The position numbers and the translations under genes are program-made. Under the pieces are notes generated by a model, which had not been told where the DNA came from, searched no databases, and worked only from the letters and a program-made list of their open reading frames with translations. From assembly GCF_900129025.1 (NCBI RefSeq), contig NZ_FQUM01000005.1, positions 186,001 through 250,000 on the forward strand: a stretch of DNA of 64,000 nt, written 5' to 3'. Of the stretch, positions 44,391 to 54,379 are shown piece after piece. Source of the DNA: Mariniphaga anaerophila. Lineage in GTDB: Bacteria > Bacteroidota > Bacteroidia > Bacteroidales > Prolixibacteraceae. Each line of letters starts with the position of its first letter. Within the stretch, counting starts at the first letter, position 1.

Positions 44391-45905
44391 GTGGAAACAA
44401 AGTCAGTTTTAATATATCGGCGTCAATTCATATTGTCAGCAACTATTTGCGAACAATTAAACAGTTGGAATACAGAAAGGCTAGGAACCAATTTTCTGTA
44501 TGTTCACCCTGATTGTGAATTGAATAAATTAACAACAAATGACAAAGAACTTATATTAATTGGCTATTCCATTAATCCCTACTCTATAGGGAAAACCACA
44601 TTGCAAATTCTTACTGATATTTCGGATTTTTCGTCAATTAACGAAGTCCCTAATCTTATATATAGCTTGTCTGGTAGATTTATTTTAATGATTCGTTACC
44701 AAGGAAACATCTACTTTTTTAATGACGCTTGCGGATTAAGGCAATTATATTACACAAAAGATGAAAGTGGTTTTTATGCCGCCTCTCAACCACATTTGTT
44801 AAACATGGCCGTTAAACTACAGAAAAGTCCAAATTATGAAAAGTACTACAAATCAAGATACGTTAAAATAAATAAAGAACATCACCTCCCCGCAGGGATT
44901 TCTTTATACGACGGGGTTTTTCAACTGCCCCCTAATCACTACTTGGATGCAAATGAATGTAAACAATATAGGTTTTGGCCTAATTCTAAAAAAACAGAAG
45001 TCTCAATAGAAGAAGCGATCAAAAAAATCTCATACCTACTCAAACAATCTGTCCTTGAAGCAAACAGGAGATTTAAGCTATCATTATCAATGACATCCGG
45101 GAACGATTCCAGAATCATGTTAGCTTCTACAAAAGAGATAATAAACAGTCTATATGTTTACACACTAAAATATAGAGATTTAACAGATATCTCCGCCGAC
45201 ATCCTAATTCCTAAAAAATTGTCTAAGACATTATCTTTCAATCACTATGTTATCGATTGCACAATCCCTGCTGAAAATACTTTTTTTGATATTTACCACC
45301 AAAATTCAGACTTGGCTCATTGGGACGACTGGGGAAAAATCGCAAATTCAATGTCTGGACAATATCCTCAAGAAAGAGTTGCAATTAAAGGTAATTGCGT
45401 AGAGATTGGGCGCTGTGCCTATTACAAAATTGGAAAGCATAGAAAAATACATTCTATTAAACAGTTTTATCCTTTTTATGATGGAATAGAATTAGAATTT
45501 ATTAGGAAAAGGTTATCTGAATGGTATGAAGAGATAAAGCATATTGAAGCAGACTACAACTATGACCTTCTTGATTTCTTTTACTGGGAACATCGGATGG
45601 GAAACTGGCAGGCTCAAAGTCAACTTGAATGGGATATTGTTCAAGAAGTATTTACACCGTTCAATAACAGAGAAATCATTGATACAATGTTAGCATTAAA
45701 TCCAATGTATCGTTCAAAACCAAAATATCTTTTTTTTAAATTATTAATTGAAAATTTGTGGGCAGAATCGTTAACTGAACCCATTAATCCTTCTCCCTTT
45801 TCCAAAAAATTAAAAAAAGACATTAAGGACACTTTAATTTATTTTAACCTCAGAATAAGCCCAAAAAAAATGGTCCAAAGAATGAAAGATATTTTCAACT
45901 CTTAA
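44391..45905 (+). CDS. Asparagine-synthetase-like protein lacking the catalytic cysteine
   Basis: A 504-residue protein starting with GTG at 44391. Its N-terminal part keeps the shape of the AsnB glutaminase domain (SGRFILMIRYQGNIYFFNDACGLRQLYY near residues 96-120) but there is no Cys at position 2. The synthetase domain has a PP-loop variant, TSGNDSR at residues 235-241, in place of SGGxDS. It therefore may use an internal amine or hydroxyl instead of glutamine ammonia, as in beta-lactam synthetase-like enzymes, or be inactive as an amidotransferase. It lies between glycosyltransferase genes; an alternative start could be upstream in the 50-base gap, but none is clear. Confidence 0.75.
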   Translation: METKSVLIYRRQFILSATICEQLNSWNTERLGTNFLYVHPDCELNKLTTNDKELILIGYSINPYSIGKTTLQILTDISDFSSINEVPNLIYSLSGRFILMIRYQGNIYFFNDACGLRQLYYTKDESGFYAASQPHLLNMAVKLQKSPNYEKYYKSRYVKINKEHHLPAGISLYDGVFQLPPNHYLDANECKQYRFWPNSKKTEVSIEEAIKKISYLLKQSVLEANRRFKLSLSMTSGNDSRIMLASTKEIINSLYVYTLKYRDLTDISADILIPKKLSKTLSFNHYVIDCTIPAENTFFDIYHQNSDLAHWDDWGKIANSMSGQYPQERVAIKGNCVEIGRCAYYKIGKHRKIHSIKQFYPFYDGIELEFIRKRLSEWYEEIKHIEADYNYDLLDFFYWEHRMGNWQAQSQLEWDIVQEVFTPFNNREIIDTMLALNPMYRSKPKYLFFKLLIENLWAESLTEPINPSPFSKKLKKDIKDTLIYFNLRISPKKMVQRMKDIFNS

Positions 45906-45930
45906 TTTACTATTGAAAAACAAACCAGTT

Positions 45931-47169
45931 ATGAATGTTCTTTGGATTACAAATTCTCCATTTTCAGAAGCATATAAAGGAACAAGGCTCGAAGAAAATG
46001 CAAAAGGATGGGTTAACTCAGCCGCTTATGGGTTAATCGAATATAAAAATATCTCCCTCGGAGTAGTCTCATTATATCCACAGAAAGAATTTAATGTTGT
46101 TGAAGCAAATAGAATCAGACATTATCTCTTACCAAAAAAACAAAGAAATAATAAGTCATCTTTAAAAAAATATTGGACGGAAATAGCAAATGATTTCAAA
46201 CCAGATATTATTCATATTCATGGGACAGAATATCCCTTTTTATCCGCTTTCGTGGAATTAAGCGATTTAAAAAAAATCGTTGTATCAATACAAGGCCTGG
46301 TTAGTGTAATTGAAAGGTACTACTTAGGAGGAATAAAAAAGTCAGAATTGATGAAATCAACCTCCCTAAGAGATATCATAAGAGTTAACACTATATTTTC
46401 CCAACACCTTGATTTACAAAAAAGAGGCAACTCAGAAAAATCATTACTAAAAAAAGTGAATCATGTCATTGGAAGAACTACCTGGGACTATTGCCACGTA
46501 AAATCGATAAACCCCAAATTAAGTTATCATTTTTGTAATGAAATTTTGCGCCCGATCTTTTACGAAAAACAATGGGATATTTCAGCTTGCGAAAAGTATA
46601 GTATTTTTATTAGCCAGGCATATTATCCCTTAAAAGGATTTCACCAGTTACTCAAAGCTCTGCCTCAAATCATAAAAATATTCCCTGACACAAAAGTTTA
46701 TGTTGCAGGCAACGACTTCGTCAGAAACCGCGGATTTCGAATTAATGGCTATGGAAGATTTATAAAAAAATTTATTGAGAAAAATAACCTGAAGCGCCAA
46801 ATTATATTTACCGGATTATTATCGAACGATGCGATACAACAAAGATTTTTGAATTCTCATGTATTTGTCAATCCATCCTCAATTGAGAATAGTTCAAACT
46901 CTATCGGCGAGGCTCAGATATTAGGGGTTCCGTGCGTTGCATCATACGTGGGAGGCACCCCCGATTTGATCAAGCATCGAGAAACAGGGCTGCTGTACCG
47001 TTTCGAAGAAGTTGAAATGCTTGCAGAAAATGTTTGCAAAATATTTTCTGACGAAAAATTAGCATCGAGGTTATCCCAAAAAAGCAGAATAGTTGCTCAG
47101 GAACGTCATAACAAAGAAATAAACACAAAAAGGCTTCTTTCTATTTACCAAAACATTATCGAAAATTAA
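45931..47169 (+). CDS. Glycosyltransferase family 4
   Basis: A 412-residue GT-B transferase from the ATG at 45931; the in-frame TTG at 45913 is less likely. The C-terminal half has the GT4 donor-binding signature: NPSSIENSSNSIGEAQILGVPCVASYVGGTPDLI is a run of the E-x7-E region and following loop, and ISQAYYPLKGFHQLLKALP opens the second domain. It acts on the cytoplasmic membrane face. Its stop touches the next ATG with no gap. Sugar specificity cannot be read. Confidence 0.86.
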   Translation: MNVLWITNSPFSEAYKGTRLEENAKGWVNSAAYGLIEYKNISLGVVSLYPQKEFNVVEANRIRHYLLPKKQRNNKSSLKKYWTEIANDFKPDIIHIHGTEYPFLSAFVELSDLKKIVVSIQGLVSVIERYYLGGIKKSELMKSTSLRDIIRVNTIFSQHLDLQKRGNSEKSLLKKVNHVIGRTTWDYCHVKSINPKLSYHFCNEILRPIFYEKQWDISACEKYSIFISQAYYPLKGFHQLLKALPQIIKIFPDTKVYVAGNDFVRNRGFRINGYGRFIKKFIEKNNLKRQIIFTGLLSNDAIQQRFLNSHVFVNPSSIENSSNSIGEAQILGVPCVASYVGGTPDLIKHRETGLLYRFEEVEMLAENVCKIFSDEKLASRLSQKSRIVAQERHNKEINTKRLLSIYQNIIEN

Positions 47170-48021
47170 ATGAAAAAGAAAATAGCAACATTAATGACCT
47201 GCCATAACCGGAGGGAGCAAACATTAAATTGCATAAAATCACTTTTTGAAGCCACTCTGCCCAAAGATACTTGGTTAAAAGTTTATTTAGTTGACGATGG
47301 TTCGACCGATGGAACCACAGAAGCAATAAAAGAGAACTTCCCCAAAATTAAAATAATACCCGGAAATGGGAATTTGTATTGGAATAAAGGGATGCGACTA
47401 GCCTGGGAAACGGCAGCAGAAGACGACAACTTTGACTTTTTTTTATGGTTAAATGATGATACGATACTGGATAAAAATTTCTTAGGCGAACTTCTCGGAG
47501 ACTTTCAAGAAGCTCTCGACCAAGAAAAATCAGAATCAATTATTATTGGTAGTTGCAGAAATGAAATAGAACATGAAACATTTTCTTATGGTGGAAGAGA
47601 TGAAACAGGCCCCATTATTCCCAATGGGAAAATACAGAAATGTAAATTTATAAATGGAAATTTAGTATTGATTCACCACAAAATCTTCGATTCTATTGGG
47701 AACTTATCCCCACTATATACGCATGCAATTGGCGACAACGACTATGGCTTACGAGCAATTAATGCCGGATACAACTGTTTCGTTTCTAAAAACTTTATTG
47801 CAACCTGCCCCCAGAATGAATTGGCTCCGTGGTGTAATCCCAGATACTCGCTGGTGAAAAGGTTCAAGAATTTATATTCGCCAAAAGGACTAAACATAAA
47901 AGAATACATAGTCTTTTTAAAAAATCACCATAAAAAGAACTGGCTGATTTCCACAATAAAAGTTTACTTGAAAACGCTGTCGCCAAAAACTTATCAGCTG
48001 TTCGCTGAAAAACTGACATGA
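47170..48021 (+). CDS. Glycosyltransferase family 2, rhamnosyltransferase-like
   Basis: A 283-residue GT-A transferase: ATLMTCHNRREQTLNCIKSL opening, LVDDGSTDGT (residues 40-49) for nucleotide binding, GNLYWNKGMRLAWE near residue 67, and LNDDT with D96-D97 for the metal. The NLYWNKGMR pattern is common in rhamnosyl- and related transferases of polysaccharide loci. It starts directly after the GT4 stop and shares an ATGA overlap with the next gene, so three transferases form a tightly coupled block. Confidence 0.89.
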   Translation: MKKKIATLMTCHNRREQTLNCIKSLFEATLPKDTWLKVYLVDDGSTDGTTEAIKENFPKIKIIPGNGNLYWNKGMRLAWETAAEDDNFDFFLWLNDDTILDKNFLGELLGDFQEALDQEKSESIIIGSCRNEIEHETFSYGGRDETGPIIPNGKIQKCKFINGNLVLIHHKIFDSIGNLSPLYTHAIGDNDYGLRAINAGYNCFVSKNFIATCPQNELAPWCNPRYSLVKRFKNLYSPKGLNIKEYIVFLKNHHKKNWLISTIKVYLKTLSPKTYQLFAEKLT

Positions 48022-49199
48022 AAAGTATCATGAAAATTGCAAACATCTGTATTTCTGCACCATATATAGAAGGATTTAGTTACCAGGAAAACATTCTGCC
48101 AAAATATCTTTTAATGGAAGGAACAGAGCCAGTTATTATAGGCAGCAATATTTTACCAAAGTATTCTAATTTGAAAAAGATAAAACCTGGATACTACTTT
48201 GACAAAGGCATAAAAGTAATTCGAGTAAAAAGCTATAAGTTAACAAATGAATTTATTGTTTCATTTGGCTTATATAAACAACTAAAAAAAGAAAAACCCG
48301 ATGTTGTTTTTCATCACAATTTAAACAGCACTTCACTATTAGTATGCACAATTTACCGCATATTGCATAAGAATACAGTATTGTTTGTAGACAACCATGC
48401 AGACTATATCAACCGGAATCAAAATAAATTCTGGCAACTGTTTTATTACAAAATATTAGTCAGGCTAACCGCGAATTTTTCGTCTCTTTTTGTGAAAAAA
48501 TTTTATGGAGTAACACCGTTGAGGTGTGATTACCTCTCTAATGTGTATGGAATAAATAAAGACAAAATTGATTTTTTACCAATAGGTACAGACGTTGCTG
48601 CTGCAGATGAAATTAAAGAGACCAAAACTGAATTAAGAAAAAAATACAACATTCCCTCAGAATCATTTGTTTTTATATCAGGAGGCAAAATGGGCAAAAA
48701 CAAAGGTACAGTCAAACTAATAAATGCAATAGACGAAATAAACCGAGGTTCTCAAAGTGTAGTTCTACTCTTATTTGGTGCATTCAATGATTCAGAAACG
48801 CATGAAGTGGCAAATAAATCAAAGTATACCATATTCAAGGGGTGGTGTAATCATGAGGAGTCTTTAAGCCTGCTCAAACTATCCGATGCAGCAGTTTGGC
48901 CCGTTCACCATACAACTCTAATTGAAGATGCAATATCTGTTAACACTCCAATATTGATAAGAAAAACCAGGACCACCGAACATCTGGTCAGAAAAAACGG
49001 GGCATTCCTTCATTCTGAAGATTATAACGAACTTTTAAAAGGGTTAAAATATTGTATGGAAAATTATTCTTCTATTGTCCGAGAAAAAGGATGTGAAGAG
49101 ATGCGAGAAAAGCTGAATTATAAATCAATCGCACGGAAAATAATCGATGATTCATTGTTGCAATCTGAGAGTAAGTCAAACTATAGTTTTGCTAACTAA
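48018..49199 (+). CDS. Glycosyltransferase family 4
   Basis: A 393-residue GT-B protein. The second domain starts with FVFISGGKMGKNKGTVKLINAI near residue 216, and the donor-binding loop follows in FKGWCNHEESLSLLKLSDAAVWPVHH. The E-x7-E region is less classic than in the gene at 45931 (EDAISVNTPILI). The ATG overlaps the previous stop (ATGA); an ATG at codon 5 is another option. It is likely another repeat-unit transferase; family level is firm, donor unknown. Confidence 0.84.
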   Translation: MKSIMKIANICISAPYIEGFSYQENILPKYLLMEGTEPVIIGSNILPKYSNLKKIKPGYYFDKGIKVIRVKSYKLTNEFIVSFGLYKQLKKEKPDVVFHHNLNSTSLLVCTIYRILHKNTVLFVDNHADYINRNQNKFWQLFYYKILVRLTANFSSLFVKKFYGVTPLRCDYLSNVYGINKDKIDFLPIGTDVAAADEIKETKTELRKKYNIPSESFVFISGGKMGKNKGTVKLINAIDEINRGSQSVVLLLFGAFNDSETHEVANKSKYTIFKGWCNHEESLSLLKLSDAAVWPVHHTTLIEDAISVNTPILIRKTRTTEHLVRKNGAFLHSEDYNELLKGLKYCMENYSSIVREKGCEEMREKLNYKSIARKIIDDSLLQSESKSNYSFAN

Positions 49200-49236
49200 A
49201 ACCTTCAATTAATATCCAATTTTCTTCCATAGAAAA

Positions 49237-50484
49237 ATGAATAAAACAATGCTTTCTCTTCGAGAGAATTTACCGATGTTTTTTATGCTTTGCTTTAGTG
49301 GAAACCCAATGGTTACCTCGCAAAGCTACTCAAATAGCTTACTAATAGGCTATACTGTTCTTTTACTTTTTTATGTATTCTTTGTAATCGATTTACAAAT
49401 TTTCAAAAAGTCTCTCGGTATTTTCATTGGGTTATTACTCTCTTTTTCGGTAATTGTCTTTTCCCAGCGAATTATTTTAGGTTTTGTAAGTTACCCGGGA
49501 GTTTTGGGAATCATTTTAAAGACGATTCTTGGTTTGGCCACATTACTTTTATATCAAAATCAGAAAGTTGATTTTTTAGATGCATACATAAAGGTAATGA
49601 CCTTTCTTGCTATTTTAAGCTTGCCCTTTTTCCTGTTAAACCAATTTGGAGTATATGGGCTAGATACCGGAAAAAGCCTGACAAAATCACTTCTAATATA
49701 CACTTCATTTTATCCATTTCCAGGCGAGGTCGTTGCCAGAAACTCCGGAATGTTCTGGGAACCAGGGGCATTTTCAGGCTATTTAATATTAGCATTACTA
49801 TTTATTGCCCTGAAAAACAGAAAATTTCAAATTGGCCCTTACAGAAAAGAAATTCCTTGGATTTTAATAGGATTACTAACGACCATGTCAACAACAGGAT
49901 TTATTGTCTTAGGAGTGATTATCACAATCAATTCATTACAAAATTACAAGTTCGGAAAATTGGTGTTTATGCCTATAGCAATAATCATCATGTACTACTC
50001 CTATTATTCATTAGACTTCATGAAGGAAAAGATTGACTATCAGTACTCATTAGTCAAAAACATGAATGAGAACGATGTTTCCAACACAAGAATGGGTGCT
50101 TTTTATATGGATTTAAAATATATAAAGTCACAACCAATCATTGGAAATGGATTACATATAAAAACCAGATTCAGGTTTCACCATAATGTTACCGGCGATA
50201 TTGGTCACGGAAACGGGATGTCAAATTTTATGGCCTCCTGGGGAATTCCTCTTTTTCTTTTTTGGCTTTTCTGTGTATTCAAATTTGCCCTAAAGGTCTC
50301 TCGCTCTTATTGGACGTCATTCTCAGTGCTTTTTATAATAATACTACTGCTGCAAGGCGAACAATTTTTAAATTATCCGGTATTTTTATCTTTCTTCTTT
50401 TTACCATTTGTATATCAGAATATTCTATCTAAAAAGAATAAAATCCATTTAATAAAAAACTATTTTAACATTAACTTCGGATAG
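49237..50484 (+). CDS. O-antigen/polysaccharide polymerase (Wzy-like) membrane protein
   Basis: A 415-residue protein with ten to twelve hydrophobic segments and a long periplasmic loop region holding RNSGMFWEPGAFSGYL near residue 167, the motif seen in O-antigen polymerase/ligase-type (Wzy_C) proteins. A later segment GNGLHIKTRFRFHHN near residue 300 could be the second catalytic loop. It should join repeat units in the periplasm. It is the only Wzy candidate in the window. It is 37 bases after a GT4 gene. Confidence 0.83.
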   Translation: MNKTMLSLRENLPMFFMLCFSGNPMVTSQSYSNSLLIGYTVLLLFYVFFVIDLQIFKKSLGIFIGLLLSFSVIVFSQRIILGFVSYPGVLGIILKTILGLATLLLYQNQKVDFLDAYIKVMTFLAILSLPFFLLNQFGVYGLDTGKSLTKSLLIYTSFYPFPGEVVARNSGMFWEPGAFSGYLILALLFIALKNRKFQIGPYRKEIPWILIGLLTTMSTTGFIVLGVIITINSLQNYKFGKLVFMPIAIIIMYYSYYSLDFMKEKIDYQYSLVKNMNENDVSNTRMGAFYMDLKYIKSQPIIGNGLHIKTRFRFHHNVTGDIGHGNGMSNFMASWGIPLFLFWLFCVFKFALKVSRSYWTSFSVLFIIILLLQGEQFLNYPVFLSFFFLPFVYQNILSKKNKIHLIKNYFNINFG

Positions 50485-50499
50485 CGTTAATTGCGATTT

Positions 50500-51048
50500 A
50501 TGAGAAAACTCCTAAAAAAAATTAGAGATTTCTACTTAGTAAAAGTGAGGTGGTCTAAGTACGAGATTGGGAAAAACTTCCATGCTGGACGCAATGTAAT
50601 TATTTGGGCAAAAGACAAATTACAGATTGGGGACAATTTTTACATTGGCCGATATTCGTTTATTGAAAGCAATGCAACAATTGGCAACAACGTAATTATT
50701 GCCAACTATGTTTGCTTGGTAGGCAGATATGACCACCACTATCAACAAATTGGAATTCCGACACGACTTGCAAGTCAAATACAAGACGATCAATACAATT
50801 GGAAAGGACTTCATCTCAAAATTACTATCGAAGATGACGTATGGATTGGAGTTGGCTCAATTATTTTATCGGGAGTGACTATTGGGAAAGGCAGCATTAT
50901 TGCAGCAGGATCTGTAGTTACAAAGGATGTAGAGCCCTATTCAATCTACGGTGGAAATCCGGCAAAAAAGATTTGTCCCAGGTTTGATTCGGAAGAGCAA
51001 CAAGCAGAACATATTCGTATGTACGACCTCAACTATTCAAAAAAATAG
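50500..51048 (+). CDS. Hexapeptide-repeat O-acetyltransferase (WbbJ/LacA-like)
   Basis: A 182-residue protein from the ATG at 50500; the in-frame TTG at 50491 is less likely. Residues 25-160 are left-handed beta-helix repeats (IGDNFYIGRYSFIESNATIGNNV, IEDDVWIGVGSIILSGVTIGKGSII), ending in GSVVTKDVEPYSIYGGNPAKKI. Proteins of this type transfer acetyl or another acyl from CoA to a sugar hydroxyl. It sits 15 bases after the polymerase gene and before the export genes, in line with decoration of the repeat unit. Confidence 0.88.
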   Translation: MRKLLKKIRDFYLVKVRWSKYEIGKNFHAGRNVIIWAKDKLQIGDNFYIGRYSFIESNATIGNNVIIANYVCLVGRYDHHYQQIGIPTRLASQIQDDQYNWKGLHLKITIEDDVWIGVGSIILSGVTIGKGSIIAAGSVVTKDVEPYSIYGGNPAKKICPRFDSEEQQAEHIRMYDLNYSKK

Positions 51049-51082
51049 ATCTCATCAATATTGCAAACAAAAACTTTAAAGC

Positions 51083-51880
51083 ATGAAAATATCTAATTCA
51101 ATTTATTTACTACTCGTAGTAGCGTTTCTCCAAAACTCGTGCTCCAGCACAAAAAACATCCAGATGTTTCAGGAAACCAGAGACGTTCCGCATGAAATCT
51201 ACAGTCCGCCAGCACCCCCTGAAATTAGAATAGAGCCCTTAGACAATCTTTACATTAGCATAAAAACTCTGGATGAAGAGGTGAACAGAATTTTCAACCC
51301 TAGCAATGTAGGGGGGTCCGGATATTCATCGGGAACATCCTCAAACTTTGGCGACCCAACCAGTCAGTATATAAATGGATACAGAGTTTCTGCTGATTCG
51401 ACAATTGTTTTACCAATCCTTGGTAAAATAACTTTTGCAGGACTCAGTATAAAAGAGGCAAAAGAGAGACTGCGACTCAGAGCTGAAGAATTTCTGCGCG
51501 AACCAACGGTCGAAATTAAATTTCTGAATTACAGAATTAACTTAAGTGGAGAGGTAAGAACCCCCGGAGTATATTACAACTACGAAGGAAGTCTGAATAT
51601 CTATGATGCCATAAGCATGGCAAACGGGATTACTGATTATGCTGATCTTAGGGAAGTTATTGTAAAAAGGCAAAACGACAATAAAATTTATACTCACAAA
51701 GTAAATCTGACCGATAATAGTGTATATTTATCAGAAGTATTTTATTTGCAACCTAACGATCTGGTTTATATTCCGCCAGATAGTTTAAAAAGAAGACGTG
51801 AAAACAGCGATACTTACGGCAGATTTCTAAGTACCATTTCTACTCTTATTGTAGCTGTTGCTTTCTTTCTGAATTTATAA
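51083..51880 (+). CDS. wza: Polysaccharide export lipoprotein (Wza/OPX family)
   Basis: A 265-residue outer-membrane polysaccharide export protein with a lipoprotein signal ending at C20 (LQNSC). A poly_export domain covers about residues 45-150 (RIEPLDNLYISIKTLDEEVNRIF, then GYRVSADSTIVLPILGKITFAGLSIKEA), a SLBB domain about 155-230 (INLSGEVRTPGVYYNYEGSLNIYDAI), and a hydrophobic helix ends the protein. It is the short Bacteroidota form. It is followed by the Wzc-like kinase gene after 17 bases, the classic pairing. Confidence 0.93.
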   Translation: MKISNSIYLLLVVAFLQNSCSSTKNIQMFQETRDVPHEIYSPPAPPEIRIEPLDNLYISIKTLDEEVNRIFNPSNVGGSGYSSGTSSNFGDPTSQYINGYRVSADSTIVLPILGKITFAGLSIKEAKERLRLRAEEFLREPTVEIKFLNYRINLSGEVRTPGVYYNYEGSLNIYDAISMANGITDYADLREVIVKRQNDNKIYTHKVNLTDNSVYLSEVFYLQPNDLVYIPPDSLKRRRENSDTYGRFLSTISTLIVAVAFFLNL

Positions 51881-51897
51881 TCCTGGAATTGACAAAA

Positions 51898-54264
51898 ATG
51901 GAGAAGATTGACGACATTATTAAACTCATAGACAGTAAAGAAGAAGAGAAAAACCAAAATCTTCTTTTGAAATATTTAAAACACTGGCCATGGTTTTTAG
52001 CATTATGCCTGCTCGGGGCATTCGTAGGATATTTCATTTTTAGAAATTCCCCTAGTGCGTATGAAGTTACCAGCAGGTTACTCGTAAAAAATGAAGAGAC
52101 AGAACTAAGTTCAGTGCAGGCATTTAATAGTCCAAGACCTGACGCTAGAGGTAGTTCAAATATTGAAAAACAAATTGGAATATTACAGTCATATTCGTTG
52201 TACAAAAAGGCTCTTGCCAATCTAAACTGGGATTACTCCTGGTATCAAAAAAGGCTTCTTTACTACAAAGATTTATACAACAATGATCCTTTCGAATTAG
52301 TTATTCCTCCCAATGCAATAAACGCAAAAGGCGGGGTGATAGAGGTTATTATGCTCAATGATTCAGAATACAATATTCAGGTCACCGGCGAAACATATTT
52401 AAATGGCTATGCACAAGAAATTAACATCGATAAAAACCTAAAGTTTGGGGAGCCATTTACTAATGAGTTTTACAATTTTACTCTCAATAGAAAAAATGCA
52501 GTTGTGGATGAAACATACATGCTGCTATTTAACAACCTTGATGCCCAGACAGCAAACTACATGGGGAAAACTCAAATCTTCACGGAGCAGGAAAACTCAA
52601 ATATCATCACTATTTCAATTACAGGCAATGCGCTTCAAAAAGAAGCAGATTTTATAAATGAATTAACAGACGTGTTTATTGAGTTTGGGATGGAAGCCAG
52701 ATCCTCCAGATCGAAAAGTTCTGAAGATTTTATAAACGAGCAACTTGAAAGGCTAAAAAACTCTTTAACTACATCAGAAGAAAAATTTAGTGACTACCGA
52801 AGAAATAACCAGGTTATGAACCTGGGGCAGGAAGCACAATCGGTATATTCCAGGCTCGAAGAGATTGAGCAGGAGCAATACCTGACCCAGCTTCAGCTTG
52901 ATTATTACAAAAACCTGCAACAATATATTGACGATGCAAACAAGATTGAAGAAATGGTCAATCCCTCGGTTGTAGGAATTACAGATTCAAACCTTTCCGG
53001 AATGCTGTCGAAGTTAATGGAACTATACAGCCGGCGAGAAGTTCTATCATATACTGTACAAGAAAAAAATCCCGCCATCCTCATACTCGAAAAAGAAATA
53101 AAAGTTGTTCGCGACGGGTTGGAAGAATCTTTGAAAAGCCAGTTGATCGCAACCGAGTCAAAAATGAATAGCTTACAACAAAGATATCTCGAAATACAGG
53201 CAAGACTGAGACGACTGCCAGAAACGGAGAAAAACCTGATTAGCATTCAAAGGGAATTTGAATTGAACAATGAAATCTATACCTACATGCTTCAGAAAAA
53301 AACAGAAGCATCTATCTCAACAGCTTCCATTGTTCCGGAAATACAGGTAATTGATCCGGCTATTGTTGAAGCGTCGAGAAAAACCGGCCCCAACCTGATT
53401 CTAAACCTAGCAATAGGTATAGCAGGGGGAGGCATCCTTCCATTCATTTTAATTACCTTTCTAATAATATTCAACAATAAAATTGAAACCATAACCGAAG
53501 TTGAAAAAGGAAGCAGAATCCCGGTTCTTGAAGGGATAATGAAACACAAGTACAAATCTACATTACCAGTGATACAGCATCCGCGTTCGGGAATTGCCGA
53601 AAGTTTCAGAGGATTAAAAACAAATATAAATACACTAATAGAAGGAACAGGTTCAAAAGTAATTTCTATCAATTCACTAGTTCCGGGCGAAGGAAAGTCT
53701 TTCATCTCGGCCAACCTCGCGGCAGTTCTCTCCAAAACCAATAAAAAAGTATTGCTAATTGGAGCAGATCTTCACAAACCAACCCTACACGAGTTCCTCA
53801 AAGTAAAAGAGTCAATTGGACTACGCGACTTCCTTGCAGGAGAAAAAAATATTGATGAGATTATTACATCAACCTCTATTCCCAATCTAAATTTTGTTCA
53901 AACAGGAACGGCAATAGAGAACCCTTCTGATTTACTGGATGGTTCAAAATTCGAAAAATTAATTGACTACACAAGAAGCTTATTTGACTATATCATAATA
54001 GATAATGCTCCGTTATTGCTGATTCCTGACGCCATTTTAACAAGTCAGTTCTCAGACATCAGTTTGTTCGTTCTAAGAATAGGCTATAGCCATAAAGCCC
54101 AAATAAAGCAAATCAACAAAGCAGTTGACTTTAATAGAATTGAGCGTTCTGCTATTGTACTAAATGACACGCCCGAAAGTGGGTACGGTTATGGGTACGG
54201 ATACCGAAAAAAATACTGGAAGAAAGGATACGGCGAATACAAGATACCCAAAAGCTCTGTCTAA
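51898..54264 (+). CDS. wzc: Polysaccharide co-polymerase and tyrosine autokinase (Wzc/BY-kinase)
   Basis: A 788-residue protein from the ATG at 51898 (TTG at 51889 less likely). Two membrane helices flank a Wzz domain with long coiled coils (about residues 280-470). The cytoplasmic kinase has Walker A PGEGKS with K600, a second motif LIGADLHKPTLHEF, and Walker B DYIIIDNAPLLLIPDA. The C terminus is a tyrosine cluster with YGYGYGY and further tyrosines, the usual autophosphorylation tail. Walker A' reads GADLHKP, and IDNAP replaces the usual IDTPP, so some motifs are relaxed. No Wzb-type phosphatase gene is adjacent. Confidence 0.93.
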   Translation: MEKIDDIIKLIDSKEEEKNQNLLLKYLKHWPWFLALCLLGAFVGYFIFRNSPSAYEVTSRLLVKNEETELSSVQAFNSPRPDARGSSNIEKQIGILQSYSLYKKALANLNWDYSWYQKRLLYYKDLYNNDPFELVIPPNAINAKGGVIEVIMLNDSEYNIQVTGETYLNGYAQEINIDKNLKFGEPFTNEFYNFTLNRKNAVVDETYMLLFNNLDAQTANYMGKTQIFTEQENSNIITISITGNALQKEADFINELTDVFIEFGMEARSSRSKSSEDFINEQLERLKNSLTTSEEKFSDYRRNNQVMNLGQEAQSVYSRLEEIEQEQYLTQLQLDYYKNLQQYIDDANKIEEMVNPSVVGITDSNLSGMLSKLMELYSRREVLSYTVQEKNPAILILEKEIKVVRDGLEESLKSQLIATESKMNSLQQRYLEIQARLRRLPETEKNLISIQREFELNNEIYTYMLQKKTEASISTASIVPEIQVIDPAIVEASRKTGPNLILNLAIGIAGGGILPFILITFLIIFNNKIETITEVEKGSRIPVLEGIMKHKYKSTLPVIQHPRSGIAESFRGLKTNINTLIEGTGSKVISINSLVPGEGKSFISANLAAVLSKTNKKVLLIGADLHKPTLHEFLKVKESIGLRDFLAGEKNIDEIITSTSIPNLNFVQTGTAIENPSDLLDGSKFEKLIDYTRSLFDYIIIDNAPLLLIPDAILTSQFSDISLFVLRIGYSHKAQIKQINKAVDFNRIERSAIVLNDTPESGYGYGYGYRKKYWKKGYGEYKIPKSSV

Positions 54265-54379
54265 GCTTCCTCAAAAAACAATCCAATTTCGCTAACAACC
54301 AAGAAATTACAGCGACAAAAAACCAGAAATTAAGCTCGTCTAATAGCTTTTAATCTTAACTCTTTTATTACGGTTTAAG

